Assembly (NCBI RefSeq): GCF_003026455.1
Contig: NZ_PYMB01000006.1
Location: 124,001 to 188,000, forward strand
DNA: 64,000 nucleotides
Source of the DNA: Photobacterium rosenbergii
GTDB taxonomy: Bacteria > Pseudomonadota > Gammaproteobacteria > Enterobacterales > Vibrionaceae
Reading direction: 5' to 3'
Shown one piece after another: positions 1 through 7,228 of the stretch. Each line of letters starts with the position of its first letter. Within the stretch, counting starts at the first letter, position 1. Position numbers and translations under genes: made by a program. The notes below the pieces were generated by a model that did no database searches, was not told the DNA's origin, and saw nothing but the letters and a program-made list of their open reading frames with translations.

Positions 1-470
1 ATCACAAACTCCACGGCGAAGGCACCGGCAAATGACAGTGCAGCATGTGGGTAGGTAGAGAAAATACCAGCAGTTGCTAGGCTGGCTTCGCTACCTCGGA
101 GAATGCCATTGGCAGCCTCGAACTCAACAAACAGGTTGCTGTATAGGGTGTAGATCAGAGCCGCGGTACAGAATGCACCGAGCATCTGGGCCACAATGTA
201 TGGCAACACTTTGCGCTTATCGAATCCGTGGAAAAGGGCTAATGCAATGGTTACAGCAGGGTTGATATGGGCACCGGAAACACCAGCAGTGCAGTAGATG
301 GCAATGGCAACGCCAAGGCCCCACATAATACTGATTTCCCACTGGCCGAACTCGGCGCCAGTGAGCACCAAGGCAGCGACACAGCCGACGCCGAAGAAGA
401 TCAGCAGCCCAGTACCGATAAACTCGGCCAGGCATTCGCCGAGCAGGGTATGTTGTTTTTGGGTAGTCAT
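1..470 (-). CDS. glpF: Glycerol uptake facilitator GlpF, C-terminus cut by window edge
   Basis: Aquaglyceroporin that lets glycerol diffuse across the inner membrane, normally upstream of glpK. The reading frame starts with MTTQKQHTLLGECLAEF and shows a hydrophobic first helix, a second helix and the first aquaporin half-loop HINPAVTIALAL (the NPA box at about residues 66-72). Only the first ~156 residues lie in the window; the rest, with the second NPA box, is off the left edge. A good ribosome site (AAAGGACTGAAT then ATG) fixes the start. glpF next to zapB-rraA-menA-hslUV matches the E. coli gene order, which supports the call. No tracked frame covers it because the gene is incomplete. Confidence 0.93.
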   Translation of the reverse strand, partial: MTTQKQHTLLGECLAEFIGTGLLIFFGVGCVAALVLTGAEFGQWEISIMWGLGVAIAIYCTAGVSGAHINPAVTIALALFHGFDKRKVLPYIVAQMLGAFCTAALIYTLYSNLFVEFEAANGILRGSEASLATAGIFSTYPHAALSFAGAFAVEFV

Positions 471-530
471 ATTCAGTCCTTTTGTCAATGTCGTAGGGGT
501 ATAGCTTTTTTTGTATTTATGTGTGGCTAA

Positions 531-546
531 TGTACTCGAATCCACA
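531..546. promoter_or_regulatory. Possible CRP site in the glpF promoter
   Basis: TGTACTCGAATCCACA matches the CRP palindrome TGTGA-N6-TCACA at 7 of 10 fixed bases, about 60 bases upstream of the glpF start. In enteric bacteria glpFK is activated by CRP and repressed by GlpR. The match alone is weak. Confidence 0.3.
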
Positions 547-726
547 AAGAATAAAATTGGACCGAGCGAAAAGTGTGCGTTCGAGCATAAAATGATTTTG
601 TTTTTTGAGCGTTCGCGCAAACGGTTGCCATTTTGCGGGAAAATTTCCCATTGCTACTGGTTGCGTACAGGTTAGGGCGGGGTAAAAATGTGCTTTGGTG
701 GTATGTGTTTGTTTCTAGAATAAAAA

Positions 727-748
727 ATCCGACCTAAAAAGGTCGGAT
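727..748 (-). terminator. Intrinsic terminator, leftward
   Basis: Perfect stem ATCCGACCT / AGGTCGGAT with loop AAAA, followed on the minus strand by six U. It ends the candidate small RNA, or could block transcription entering the glpF promoter region from the right. Confidence 0.75.
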
Positions 749-911
749 GTGCCAGAGGGGCAAATTCTTGGAAAATTCCAAGAGAGATACGATCAAGATA
801 AAAATTAGCATGCCGCTGGTGCATTAAAATAGAGTTTGATCGCAATTCTACGCATTTGGCGGTGAGGCCGATTGATTTTTGCACGGCTTGCACATTTCTT
901 TCGCCAAACAC
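727..911 (-). ncRNA. Candidate small RNA ending at a strong intrinsic terminator
   Basis: On the minus strand a 9-bp stem with a 4-base loop (727-735 with 740-748) is followed by a run of U, a classic Rho-independent terminator, but no protein gene ends there. Just upstream on the same strand lie two more hairpins: TGCC/GGCA near 749-760 and CTTGGAA/TTCCAAG near 773-790. A terminator with no upstream gene in a large spacer is the usual sign of a small RNA. The 5' end given is only a guess. It does not resemble Spot 42 or other small RNAs I can recall. Confidence 0.35.
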
Positions 912-1127
912 ATCAGCGGTGTTGCCCTAGGCGCCTGCAAAGGCAAGGAAAGCAAGGATTTGATTAAATTCGTGCAAAAATTCCCCATTTACGACAAAGC
1001 ATGTTATTTCTAGATGTCAGAACACGGCTGCCTCGTTAGAATAGGTGGTAATTAATCGTAAACGTGCCTGTGGGACGTTGCCTTAAACGGTTAGGGCAAA
1101 CTGATAGGCTGAATACAGGTGGACAAT

Positions 1128-1370
1128 ATGTCATTAGAAATGTTGGAAAAGCTGGAAGCCAAAGTACAAATGGCTGTTGATACAATTTCTCTGCTACAGA
1201 TGGAAATTGAAGAACTAAAAGAAAAAAATGATAGCCTGGCTGGTGAAGCACAGGCACTGCGTTCTGGCCGTGAGGAGCTGGAGCAAGAGAACAACAAACT
1301 GCGCCACGACCACCAGGCTTGGCAGGAACGCGTACGCGCGCTACTGGGCAAAATGGAACACGTGGAATAA
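1128..1370 (+). CDS. zapB: Cell division protein ZapB
   Basis: Small coiled-coil protein that links the Z ring, through ZapA, to the nucleoid-bound MatP and helps place the division septum. The 80 residues are almost entirely heptad coiled coil and share the family core [23 protein letters not shown] and [13 protein letters not shown] with E. coli ZapB (about 79-81 residues). I chose ATG at 1128 ([10 protein letters not shown]) over the in-frame GTG at 1119, because CAGGTGG lies 6 bases upstream of it and it matches the usual N-terminus. A strong terminator follows at 1413-1440. Confidence 0.95.
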   Translation: MSLEMLEKLEAKVQMAVDTISLLQMEIEELKEKNDSLAGEAQALRSGREELEQENNKLRHDHQAWQERVRALLGKMEHVE

Positions 1371-1412
1371 GCGTGTTTTTTTCTGGCAGCCACAGCGTCT
1401 GCCAGTAAAAAT

Positions 1413-1440
1413 AAAAACAGAGCCGGCTGGCTCTGTTTTT
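1413..1440. terminator. Bidirectional terminator between zapB and rraA
   Basis: Stem AAAAACAGAGCC / GGCTCTGTTTTT with a 4-base loop, flanked by A-rich sequence on the left and T-rich on the right. It can end zapB from the left and rraA from the right, which are convergent. Confidence 0.85.
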
Positions 1441-1474
1441 TTATGTCTGTATATAGGTGCTGCTGCGATTAGGG

Positions 1475-1960
1475 CTAATCGATATCCAGCGGATCGGGGG
1501 AGAGGATCACACCGGTGTTGTCGGCATAGATATGATCTTCCGGCAGGAAGGTCACCCCACCAAAGTTAACGGCAACATCCACTTCACCAATGCTGTTTTC
1601 ATCGGCGCCGACCGGGATAGAGGCCATGGCCTGGATGCCGATATCCAATTCGTCAAGATCATCAACATGGCGGACACAGCCATAGATGATCAACCCTTCC
1701 CATTCGTTGTCGGCGGCTAGTTGAGCTAGCTCGGCATCCACCAAAGCTCGTCTCAGCGACCCGCCACCATCGACCAGTAACACCCGGCCAGCTCCCGCTT
1801 CTTGCAGAGCGGTGCGGATCAGGCCGCAATCCTCAAAGCATTTAACGGTAGTGATTTGGCCGCCGAAGGAGCTACGACCGCCATAGGAGCTGAACATGGG
1901 TTCGACGACGTCAACTTTATCGAGGTAGATATCGCATAACTCGGACGTATTGTATTCCAT
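1475..1960 (-). CDS. rraA: Regulator of ribonuclease E activity A
   Basis: Trimeric protein that binds RNase E and inhibits its endonuclease activity, changing mRNA decay. The 161-residue product aligns along its length with E. coli RraA: N-terminal [19 protein letters not shown], the glycine-rich [17 protein letters not shown], and C-terminal [18 protein letters not shown] longer frame begins upstream at 2020, but the homologous start is the ATG at 1960 (MEYNTSEL). It was once misnamed MenG because it follows menA; that gene order holds here. It faces zapB across a shared terminator. Confidence 0.95.
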   Translation of the reverse strand: MEYNTSELCDIYLDKVDVVEPMFSSYGGRSSFGGQITTVKCFEDCGLIRTALQEAGAGRVLLVDGGGSLRRALVDAELAQLAADNEWEGLIIYGCVRHVDDLDELDIGIQAMASIPVGADENSIGEVDVAVNFGGVTFLPEDHIYADNTGVILSPDPLDID

Positions 1961-2094
1961 AAGCGCGTTCTTCTGTGGCAATTGAAAAGGGTTGTTGTGG
2001 CCGCTAACAACAACGGCCAAACTTAACTTGTTGAAAGTATAACCAGTTATTTAACCTTCGTACAAGGATATATCCCTGTGAAAGTCAGGGCTAA

Positions 2095-3006
2095 TTAGGC
2101 TGCAGCCAAAACGACACCAGCGGCGAACAGCAGGTTGGTCAACAATGCGCATTTGACCATGGTCGCCATCATCGGGCGCAGTGCTGCACCGTCAGTTGAG
2201 TGCAGGACTTGCTTGCCGTGCTTGAACAGCAACGGGGCACTGAGAATAAATAACCAGCCAAACGGTGAATGCAGCTCCAGCATGGCAAACAGTGCCAGGC
2301 AGAGTACGCTGCCAACCAGTAGGAATAGGTGGTATTTGCGGCCCCATTCCGGTCCCATGCGAACGGCGAGCGTCAGCTTGCCGCATTCACGGTCATTGTC
2401 GATATCGCGCAGGTTATTGATGTTGAGCACACCGACTGCCAATAGGCCACAGGCGGTTGCCGGTAGCATAATGATCGAATCAATCTGTCCGGCTTGCAGG
2501 TAATAGGTACCGGCAACGCCCAACCAACCGAAGAACATCAGTACCGAAAGATCGCCTAAGCCACGGTAACCGTAAGGCTTATTACCCACGGTATAGGCAA
2601 TTGACGCTGCAATCGCCATCAGGCCGAGCAGCATAAAACCCACCATATCCTGCAGGTTGTTGGTGGCAATGAAAATCAGGCTCAGGCCACTGATTGCCGT
2701 CAGGATAATATTGAGGACCATCGCCTTGCGCATGGCGGTCGGGGTGACGAGGCCTGACTGGATCGCACGCTGGGGACCCAGGCGCTGATCGTTGTCCGTA
2801 CCTTTCACTGCATCACCGTAGTCATTGGCGAGGTTAGATAGAATTTGCAATAACAGAGCGGTCAGCAGGGCCAAGCCTGCAATAACTGCGGAGAAACTTC
2901 CTTGCCATCCTGCTACTGCACTGCCGCAAACAATTGAGGCGATGGCTAGAGGCAGGGTTTTCGGTCTTGCTGCATCGAGCCAAATTGCGAGAGAAGATGA
3001 TTTCAT
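2095..3006 (-). CDS. menA: 1,4-dihydroxy-2-naphthoate octaprenyltransferase MenA
   Basis: Inner-membrane UbiA-family prenyltransferase that joins a polyprenyl chain to 1,4-dihydroxy-2-naphthoate, giving demethylmenaquinone for anaerobic respiration. The 303 residues show about eight to nine hydrophobic segments and the two Asp-rich Mg-prenyl diphosphate motifs: NLANDYGDAVKGTDND near residues 60-76 and NLRDIDNDRECGKLT near 195-212. The N-terminus LDAARPKTLPLAIASI is typical of MenA. It lies between hslU and rraA as in enteric bacteria. Confidence 0.94.
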   Translation of the reverse strand: MKSSSLAIWLDAARPKTLPLAIASIVCGSAVAGWQGSFSAVIAGLALLTALLLQILSNLANDYGDAVKGTDNDQRLGPQRAIQSGLVTPTAMRKAMVLNIILTAISGLSLIFIATNNLQDMVGFMLLGLMAIAASIAYTVGNKPYGYRGLGDLSVLMFFGWLGVAGTYYLQAGQIDSIIMLPATACGLLAVGVLNINNLRDIDNDRECGKLTLAVRMGPEWGRKYHLFLLVGSVLCLALFAMLELHSPFGWLFILSAPLLFKHGKQVLHSTDGAALRPMMATMVKCALLTNLLFAAGVVLAAA

Positions 3007-3103
3007 AATGTGATCTTAAACCGATAAACGAGTAGGTGCCTATTATGGCGTAACTGTAGCAGGGGGCAACTTTATCGCCACTTTGTTTGTTTAAGAACAA
3101 AAA

Positions 3104-3127
3104 AACGGCACCCGATTGGGTGCCGTT
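3104..3127 (-). terminator. Terminator of hslVU
   Basis: Stem AACGGCACCC / GGGTGCCGTT with a 4-base loop, followed on the minus strand by a U run (plus-strand A run at 3098-3105). It lies 22 bases past the hslU stop and separates hslVU from menA. Confidence 0.85.
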
Positions 3128-3149
3128 TGCGGAAGGTATTTGGGCCGGA

Positions 3150-4481
3150 TTACAGGATAAAGCGGCTTAGATCTTCGTCTTCGACCAATTCACCTAGGCG
3201 AGACGTCACGTAGGCATCGTCGATCACAATCTTGTCACCGGATTTTTCAGAAGCGTCGTAAGACAACTCTTCCATCAGGCGCTCCATCACAGTGTGTAGG
3301 CGGCGGGCACCGATGTTTTCGGTACGCTCGTTGACCTGCCAGGCGGCGTCGGCCAGCTTGTTGATACCGCTTTCGGCAAACTCGATGTCCACAGACTCGG
3401 TTGCCATTAGAGCCTTGTACTGCTCGGTTAGAGACGCATTTGGCTCGGTAAGGATACGCTTGAAGTCATGGCTGGTCAGGGCTTCTAGCTCAACGCGGAT
3501 TGGTAGACGCCCTTGGAGTTCAGGGATCAGATCCGATGGCTTGGCAACCTGGAAAGCACCAGATGCAACAAATAGGATGTGGTCAGTACGAACCATACCG
3601 TGTTTAGTCGAAACAGTGCTGCCTTCAACCAGTGGTAGTAGGTCGCGCTGGACACCTTCGCGAGACACATCTGGGCCTGACGTATCGCCACGCTTACAGA
3701 TCTTGTCGATTTCGTCTAGGAATACGATACCGTTGTTCTCAACTGCGAAGATAGCTTGCTCTTTTAGCTCTTCCTGGTTAACCAGTTTCGCTGCTTCTTC
3801 TTCGGTCGCGGCTTTCATCGCGTCCTTGATTTTCATCTTGCGCTTCTTGGTTGTGTTGCCTGAAAGGTTCTGGAACATACCTTGAAGCTGGTTGGTCATC
3901 TCTTCCATGCCAGGAGGCGCCATGATTTCTACGCCCATCTGCGGCGCAGCCACATCAATCTCGATCTCTTTGTCGTCCAGTTTGCCTTCACGCAGTTTTT
4001 TGCGGAATGACTGGCGAGCTGACGAGTTGTTGTCGGCTTCTTCATTTTGTCCCCAAGCATCGCGTGCCGGTGGCAAAAGGATGTCTAGGATGCGGTCTTC
4101 AGCAAGCTCTTCGGCACGGAAGCGTACCTTCTCGGTTGCTTGTTGGTGGGTCATTTTCATCGCCACATCGGTTAGGTCGCGGATGATGGTTTCGACTTCT
4201 TTACCCACATAGCCCACTTCGGTGAACTTGGTCGCTTCAACCTTGATGAACGGCGCGTTGGCCAGTTTTGCCAAGCGGCGAGCGATTTCGGTTTTACCGA
4301 CACCGGTTGGACCGATCATCAAAATGTTTTTCGGGGTTACTTCGACGCGCAGCTCTTCAGGCAGCTGCATACGGCGCCAGCGGTTACGCAGGGCAATGGC
4401 CACCGCACGCTTGGCTTTATCCTGACCGATAATATGGCGGTCAAGCTCATGGACGATTTCGCGAGGAGTCATTTCAGACAT
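3150..4481 (-). CDS. hslU: HslU ATPase subunit of the HslVU protease
   Basis: AAA+ unfoldase that forms hexamers on the HslV peptidase and feeds it unfolded protein. Walker A GPTGVGKT is at residues 57-64, Walker B VFLDEID near 253-258, the I domain lies between them, and the C-terminal tail [14 protein letters not shown] docks into HslV. The length of 443 matches E. coli. I use the ATG at 4481 rather than the one at 4487: AAGGA abuts the first ATG but sits 6 bases before the second. hslV ends 12 bases upstream, so the pair is one operon under a heat-shock promoter. Confidence 0.97.
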   Translation of the reverse strand: MSEMTPREIVHELDRHIIGQDKAKRAVAIALRNRWRRMQLPEELRVEVTPKNILMIGPTGVGKTEIARRLAKLANAPFIKVEATKFTEVGYVGKEVETIIRDLTDVAMKMTHQQATEKVRFRAEELAEDRILDILLPPARDAWGQNEEADNNSSARQSFRKKLREGKLDDKEIEIDVAAPQMGVEIMAPPGMEEMTNQLQGMFQNLSGNTTKKRKMKIKDAMKAATEEEAAKLVNQEELKEQAIFAVENNGIVFLDEIDKICKRGDTSGPDVSREGVQRDLLPLVEGSTVSTKHGMVRTDHILFVASGAFQVAKPSDLIPELQGRLPIRVELEALTSHDFKRILTEPNASLTEQYKALMATESVDIEFAESGINKLADAAWQVNERTENIGARRLHTVMERLMEELSYDASEKSGDKIVIDDAYVTSRLGELVEDEDLSRFIL

Positions 4482-4493
4482 AGCCATTCCTTT

Positions 4494-5018
4494 TTATTCT
4501 TCAAGCTCTTCAATGGTGTGGAACTGGTTGGTGAATACACAGATATCACCGGCAATGGTCAGTGATTTCTCAGCGATTTCACGGGCGCTCAGGTCAGTAT
4601 TCTCTAGCAGGGCGGTGGCCGCTGCTTGGGCAAAGTTGCCGCCAGAGCCGATAGCGATCAGATCGTTCTCAGGCTGAACCACATCACCGTTACCTGTGAT
4701 GATCAGCGAGCCCGTTTCATCTGCAACGGCCAGTAGGGCTTCCAATTTGCGCAGCATACGGTCAGTACGCCAGTCTTTTGCCAGTTCCACTGCTGCTTTT
4801 AGCAGGTGGCCTTGATGCATTTCCAGCTTGCGCTCGAAACGTTCGAATAGGGTGAAGGCGTCCGCTGTGCCGCCGGCAAAGCCAGCCAGAACTTTGTTGT
4901 TGTACAAACGGCGCACTTTGCGGGCGTTACCTTTCATGACGGTGTTGCCTAGGGAAACCTGGCCATCACCAGCGATAACGACTTTACCGTTTCGACGAAC
5001 AGATACGATAGTTGTCAC
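4494..5018 (-). CDS. hslV: HslV peptidase subunit of the HslVU protease
   Basis: Proteasome beta-like threonine peptidase that forms a double hexamer and degrades proteins delivered by HslU, such as the division inhibitor SulA and misfolded proteins. After removal of Met1, Thr2 in MTTIVSVRR becomes the catalytic N-terminal threonine. [17 protein letters not shown] and [15 protein letters not shown] are family signatures. The product is 174 residues (E. coli 176). It is first in the operon, with a sigma-32 promoter about 55-85 bases upstream. Confidence 0.97.
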   Translation of the reverse strand: MTTIVSVRRNGKVVIAGDGQVSLGNTVMKGNARKVRRLYNNKVLAGFAGGTADAFTLFERFERKLEMHQGHLLKAAVELAKDWRTDRMLRKLEALLAVADETGSLIITGNGDVVQPENDLIAIGSGGNFAQAAATALLENTDLSAREIAEKSLTIAGDICVFTNQFHTIEELEE

Positions 5019-5041
5019 GGTCTTACCTCTTTTGGTCTGCT

Positions 5042-5057
5042 CCGGCCAATGTGCCGG
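5042..5057 (-). promoter_or_regulatory. Stem-loop in the hslV mRNA leader
   Basis: CCGGC / GCCGG with a 6-base loop lies between the predicted transcription start and the hslV ribosome site. From memory, the E. coli hslVU leader carries a stem-loop that stabilises the mRNA; this hairpin has the same position. Confidence 0.5.
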
Positions 5058-5073
5058 TCTCGATATAATGCAG

Positions 5074-5102
5074 ATCTGGGGACGGGATGAAGAAGTTTCA
5101 AG
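5074..5102 (-). promoter_or_regulatory. Sigma-32 heat-shock promoter of hslVU
   Basis: On the minus strand CTTGAAA (5102-5096) and CCCCAGAT (5081-5074) are separated by 14 bases. This is close to the RpoH consensus CTTGAAA-N11-16-CCCCATNT and in the right place for hslV, a known heat-shock gene. The expected start of transcription is about 50 bases before the hslV ATG. Confidence 0.85.
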
Positions 5103-5167
5103 GGGGAAAAGAAAAGGATGCTGCGGTGTAATAAGGGAGTGGCTGTAATACTTGCTTGAGCACAGAA

Positions 5168-5243
5168 TTAAATTTCAAAGACGCATAAATACATCCATGT
5201 AGCTCTAACTCACCATCCATGGTGAGTAAGCTTTGAAATTTAA
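5168..5243. repeat. 76-bp palindromic element with nested hairpins
   Basis: Perfect 13-bp outer inverted repeat TTAAATTTCAAAG (5168-5180) / CTTTGAAATTTAA (5231-5243). It encloses two further palindromes: TACATCCATGTA (5190-5201) and ACTCACCATCCATGGTGAGT (5208-5227, 9-bp arms). Folded, it makes a cloverleaf-like three-way structure. It lies between the 3' end of ftsN and the hslV promoter. I see no second copy in the window. It looks like a dispersed intergenic palindrome (REP/ERIC/MITE-like), not a plain terminator. Confidence 0.7.
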
Positions 5244-5297
5244 CCCTGCGAACAAGTAGAAAAAGCTAGGAGGCTTATTAATGTTTCTATTGCTTAA

Positions 5298-5894
5298 CTA
5301 CTCCCAGAACCAGATGGCGCACGGTTCGATACCGGCACGGCGTAGCTGGTTACGGTCGCTTTCAGCCTTACGCTTTTGTGGGTAAGGACCAAGGACCACC
5401 CGGTACCAGTTGCCTTTTTCGCCTTGGCTGACCTTGATTTGGCTGGTCAGTCCCTGGAAGGCGATCATTGCCTTGCGCTCTTCGGCCTGGCTTTGGCTGC
5501 GGTAGGCCCCGCACTGCATCAGGTATGGTCGGGTAGGGGCTTGTTCTTTCTTCGCCTCAACCTGTACCTCTTTGTTTTCCAGCTCTTCGATATAGCGCCA
5601 TTTCTCTTCCGGCTTTGGCGGTAGCGGTTTGGCGGCCTTCGGCGGCGTGACAGGCGTCGGTTTTACCGGTTTTACTGGCTCGGGCTTGGTTGCCGGCGTG
5701 CTCGTTGGTGGCTGTGATTGCTGCGGGGCCGGGTTTGAGGACAGGAAATACAGTCCGTAACCTAGCGCCCCAACCAAACATACGGCAATAGTGGCCCATT
5801 TGAATGGGAACCCATTGCTTGGGGCTTGATTGCGGTTGCCACGGGGTTTCTTGGCGGCGGCTCGGCCGCGTTTGACGTAATCTTTGGTAGCCAC
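5298..5894 (-). CDS. ftsN: Cell division protein FtsN
   Basis: Late divisome protein that triggers septal peptidoglycan synthesis. The 198 residues show a basic cytoplasmic N-terminus (MATKDYVKRGRAAAKKPRG), one membrane helix near 33-52, a Pro/Lys-rich periplasmic linker, a KWRYIEELENKEV segment near 98-110 resembling the short essential FtsN region, and a C-terminal SPOR domain (about 122-198) that binds denuded glycan at the septum. It is shorter than E. coli FtsN (319) because the linker is short, as in other Vibrionaceae. It follows cytR as in E. coli. Confidence 0.93.
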   Translation of the reverse strand: MATKDYVKRGRAAAKKPRGNRNQAPSNGFPFKWATIAVCLVGALGYGLYFLSSNPAPQQSQPPTSTPATKPEPVKPVKPTPVTPPKAAKPLPPKPEEKWRYIEELENKEVQVEAKKEQAPTRPYLMQCGAYRSQSQAEERKAMIAFQGLTSQIKVSQGEKGNWYRVVLGPYPQKRKAESDRNQLRRAGIEPCAIWFWE

Positions 5895-6051
5895 GGTGTC
5901 GATCAGTATAAGGTGAGTAGGATTAACCTATGGTACAAATTTGCGTCAGCGCTGACCAGACCTTGCGATGCATCCTGACTTTCAGGTTGCACCGTAAGGC
6001 ATGGGTTTTGTGAGCTTGTGCCCAAAATAAGGGCACTGGCTTGCCGTCGGG

Positions 6052-7056
6052 CTAGTTAGCCGGTGGCGCAGCACTTTCCCTGATCACCAACTTGGCATCA
6101 AGCAGGCGCGAGCCAGAGGCAATGTCTTTACCCTTGAGGATATCAAGCAGCATCAGCATTGACTGACGGCCAATCTCATAGCGCGGTTGGGAAACCGTGG
6201 TGAGTGGCGGATCACAGTACTCAGCAAACTGGATATCATCGAAGCCGACAATCGACAGGTCCTGTGGAACACGGAAACCAAGCCGCTTAGCCTGTTGCAT
6301 GGCACCGATAGCCATGACGTCGTTATGGCATAGCAGTGCCGTCGGAGGCTCGGGCAGTGACAGCAGTGATGTGACGGCACGTGCGCCGCCGGCAAAGCTG
6401 AAATCACTTTTGACGGTATAAGCTGGATTGAGTTCGGCACCGGCGCGGCGTAGGGCCTGCTGGTAGCCTTGTGAGCGGAATTGGCACAAGGCGGCAGTAT
6501 CCGGGCCAGCAATCTGGGCGATACGTTTGTGGCCCATTTGGGTCAGGTAATTGACTGCCTCGAAAGCGGCTGTCAGGTTATCGATATGGACAGTAGGCAG
6601 CTCGAGCTCAGGGGCGAACTCACAGGCCATGACCATCGGCGGTAGGGTTTTCTGCTCGGGTTTGCTGACATCAAAGGGCAGGTCGGTGCCGAGTAGTAGC
6701 ATACCGTCGGCTTGCTTAGTGAAAACCAGGTTTACAAACGAATTTTCGCGGGTTTTTTGCTGTCCGCTGTCGCCAAGCAGGACAAGGTAGCCATGTTCCA
6801 TTGCCGCTTCTTCAATACCCCGGATGATTTCGGTGAAATAGGGATCACAGATATCAGGTACGATAGTGACGATGGTTTTTGATTCGTTGCGACGAAGATT
6901 CCTAGCCAGTGAATTGGGTGAATAGCCAGCATCCATGACAGCTTGTTCAACCTTTTTACGGGTTGAGGCTGACACTTTTTCCGGGTTCATCAGGGCACGG
7001 GAAACCGTGGCCGTCGAGACGCCGGCGAGCTGGGCAACATCCTTCATTGTCGCCAT
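6052..7056 (-). CDS. cytR: LacI-family transcriptional repressor CytR
   Basis: DNA-binding repressor of nucleoside uptake and catabolism genes, working together with CRP and released by cytidine. The N-terminal LacI helix-turn-helix is MKDVAQLAGVSTATVSRAL with hinge helix YSPNSLARNLRR, followed by a periplasmic-binding-like ligand domain (about 60-330). The 334-residue length is that of the family. The priA-cytR-ftsN order is the same as in E. coli. In V. cholerae CytR also affects competence and biofilm genes, a known role of the family that is not visible here. Confidence 0.93.
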   Translation of the reverse strand: MATMKDVAQLAGVSTATVSRALMNPEKVSASTRKKVEQAVMDAGYSPNSLARNLRRNESKTIVTIVPDICDPYFTEIIRGIEEAAMEHGYLVLLGDSGQQKTRENSFVNLVFTKQADGMLLLGTDLPFDVSKPEQKTLPPMVMACEFAPELELPTVHIDNLTAAFEAVNYLTQMGHKRIAQIAGPDTAALCQFRSQGYQQALRRAGAELNPAYTVKSDFSFAGGARAVTSLLSLPEPPTALLCHNDVMAIGAMQQAKRLGFRVPQDLSIVGFDDIQFAEYCDPPLTTVSQPRYEIGRQSMLMLLDILKGKDIASGSRLLDAKLVIRESAAPPAN

Positions 7057-7228
7057 AGTTAAGGTTCCTCTCTATTATTTTTCTCTCTTTTGCCGCTGGG
7101 GGACCATGGCCAAAACGGCCGATACCTGAGCCAGCGAGCTTGTTATTGTAGGCTGTCTGTCGGGGATTAAACATGCTTTAAACAGCATAAATTACATCCG
7201 ATATGTGACGTACGTCGCATTGTTCATT

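Larger units (their letters stand above)
471..1127. other. Intergenic region between glpF and zapB
   Basis: 657 bases between divergent glpF and zapB with no convincing protein gene. It holds the glpF promoter side (471 to about 620), an intrinsic terminator pointing left at 727-748, and A/T-rich sequence with further hairpins to its right. Several TCGAA/TTCG motifs at 531-615 (near 538, 581 and 610) recall GlpR half sites but do not form a clear operator. The minus-strand frame at 672-911 runs straight through the terminator hairpin and has no recognisable domain, so I do not call it a gene. Confidence 0.6.

Noticed and set aside
672-911. 79-codon minus-strand frame upstream of glpF
   Set aside because: It reads straight through a strong terminator hairpin and has no similarity I recognise; a small RNA is the better reading.
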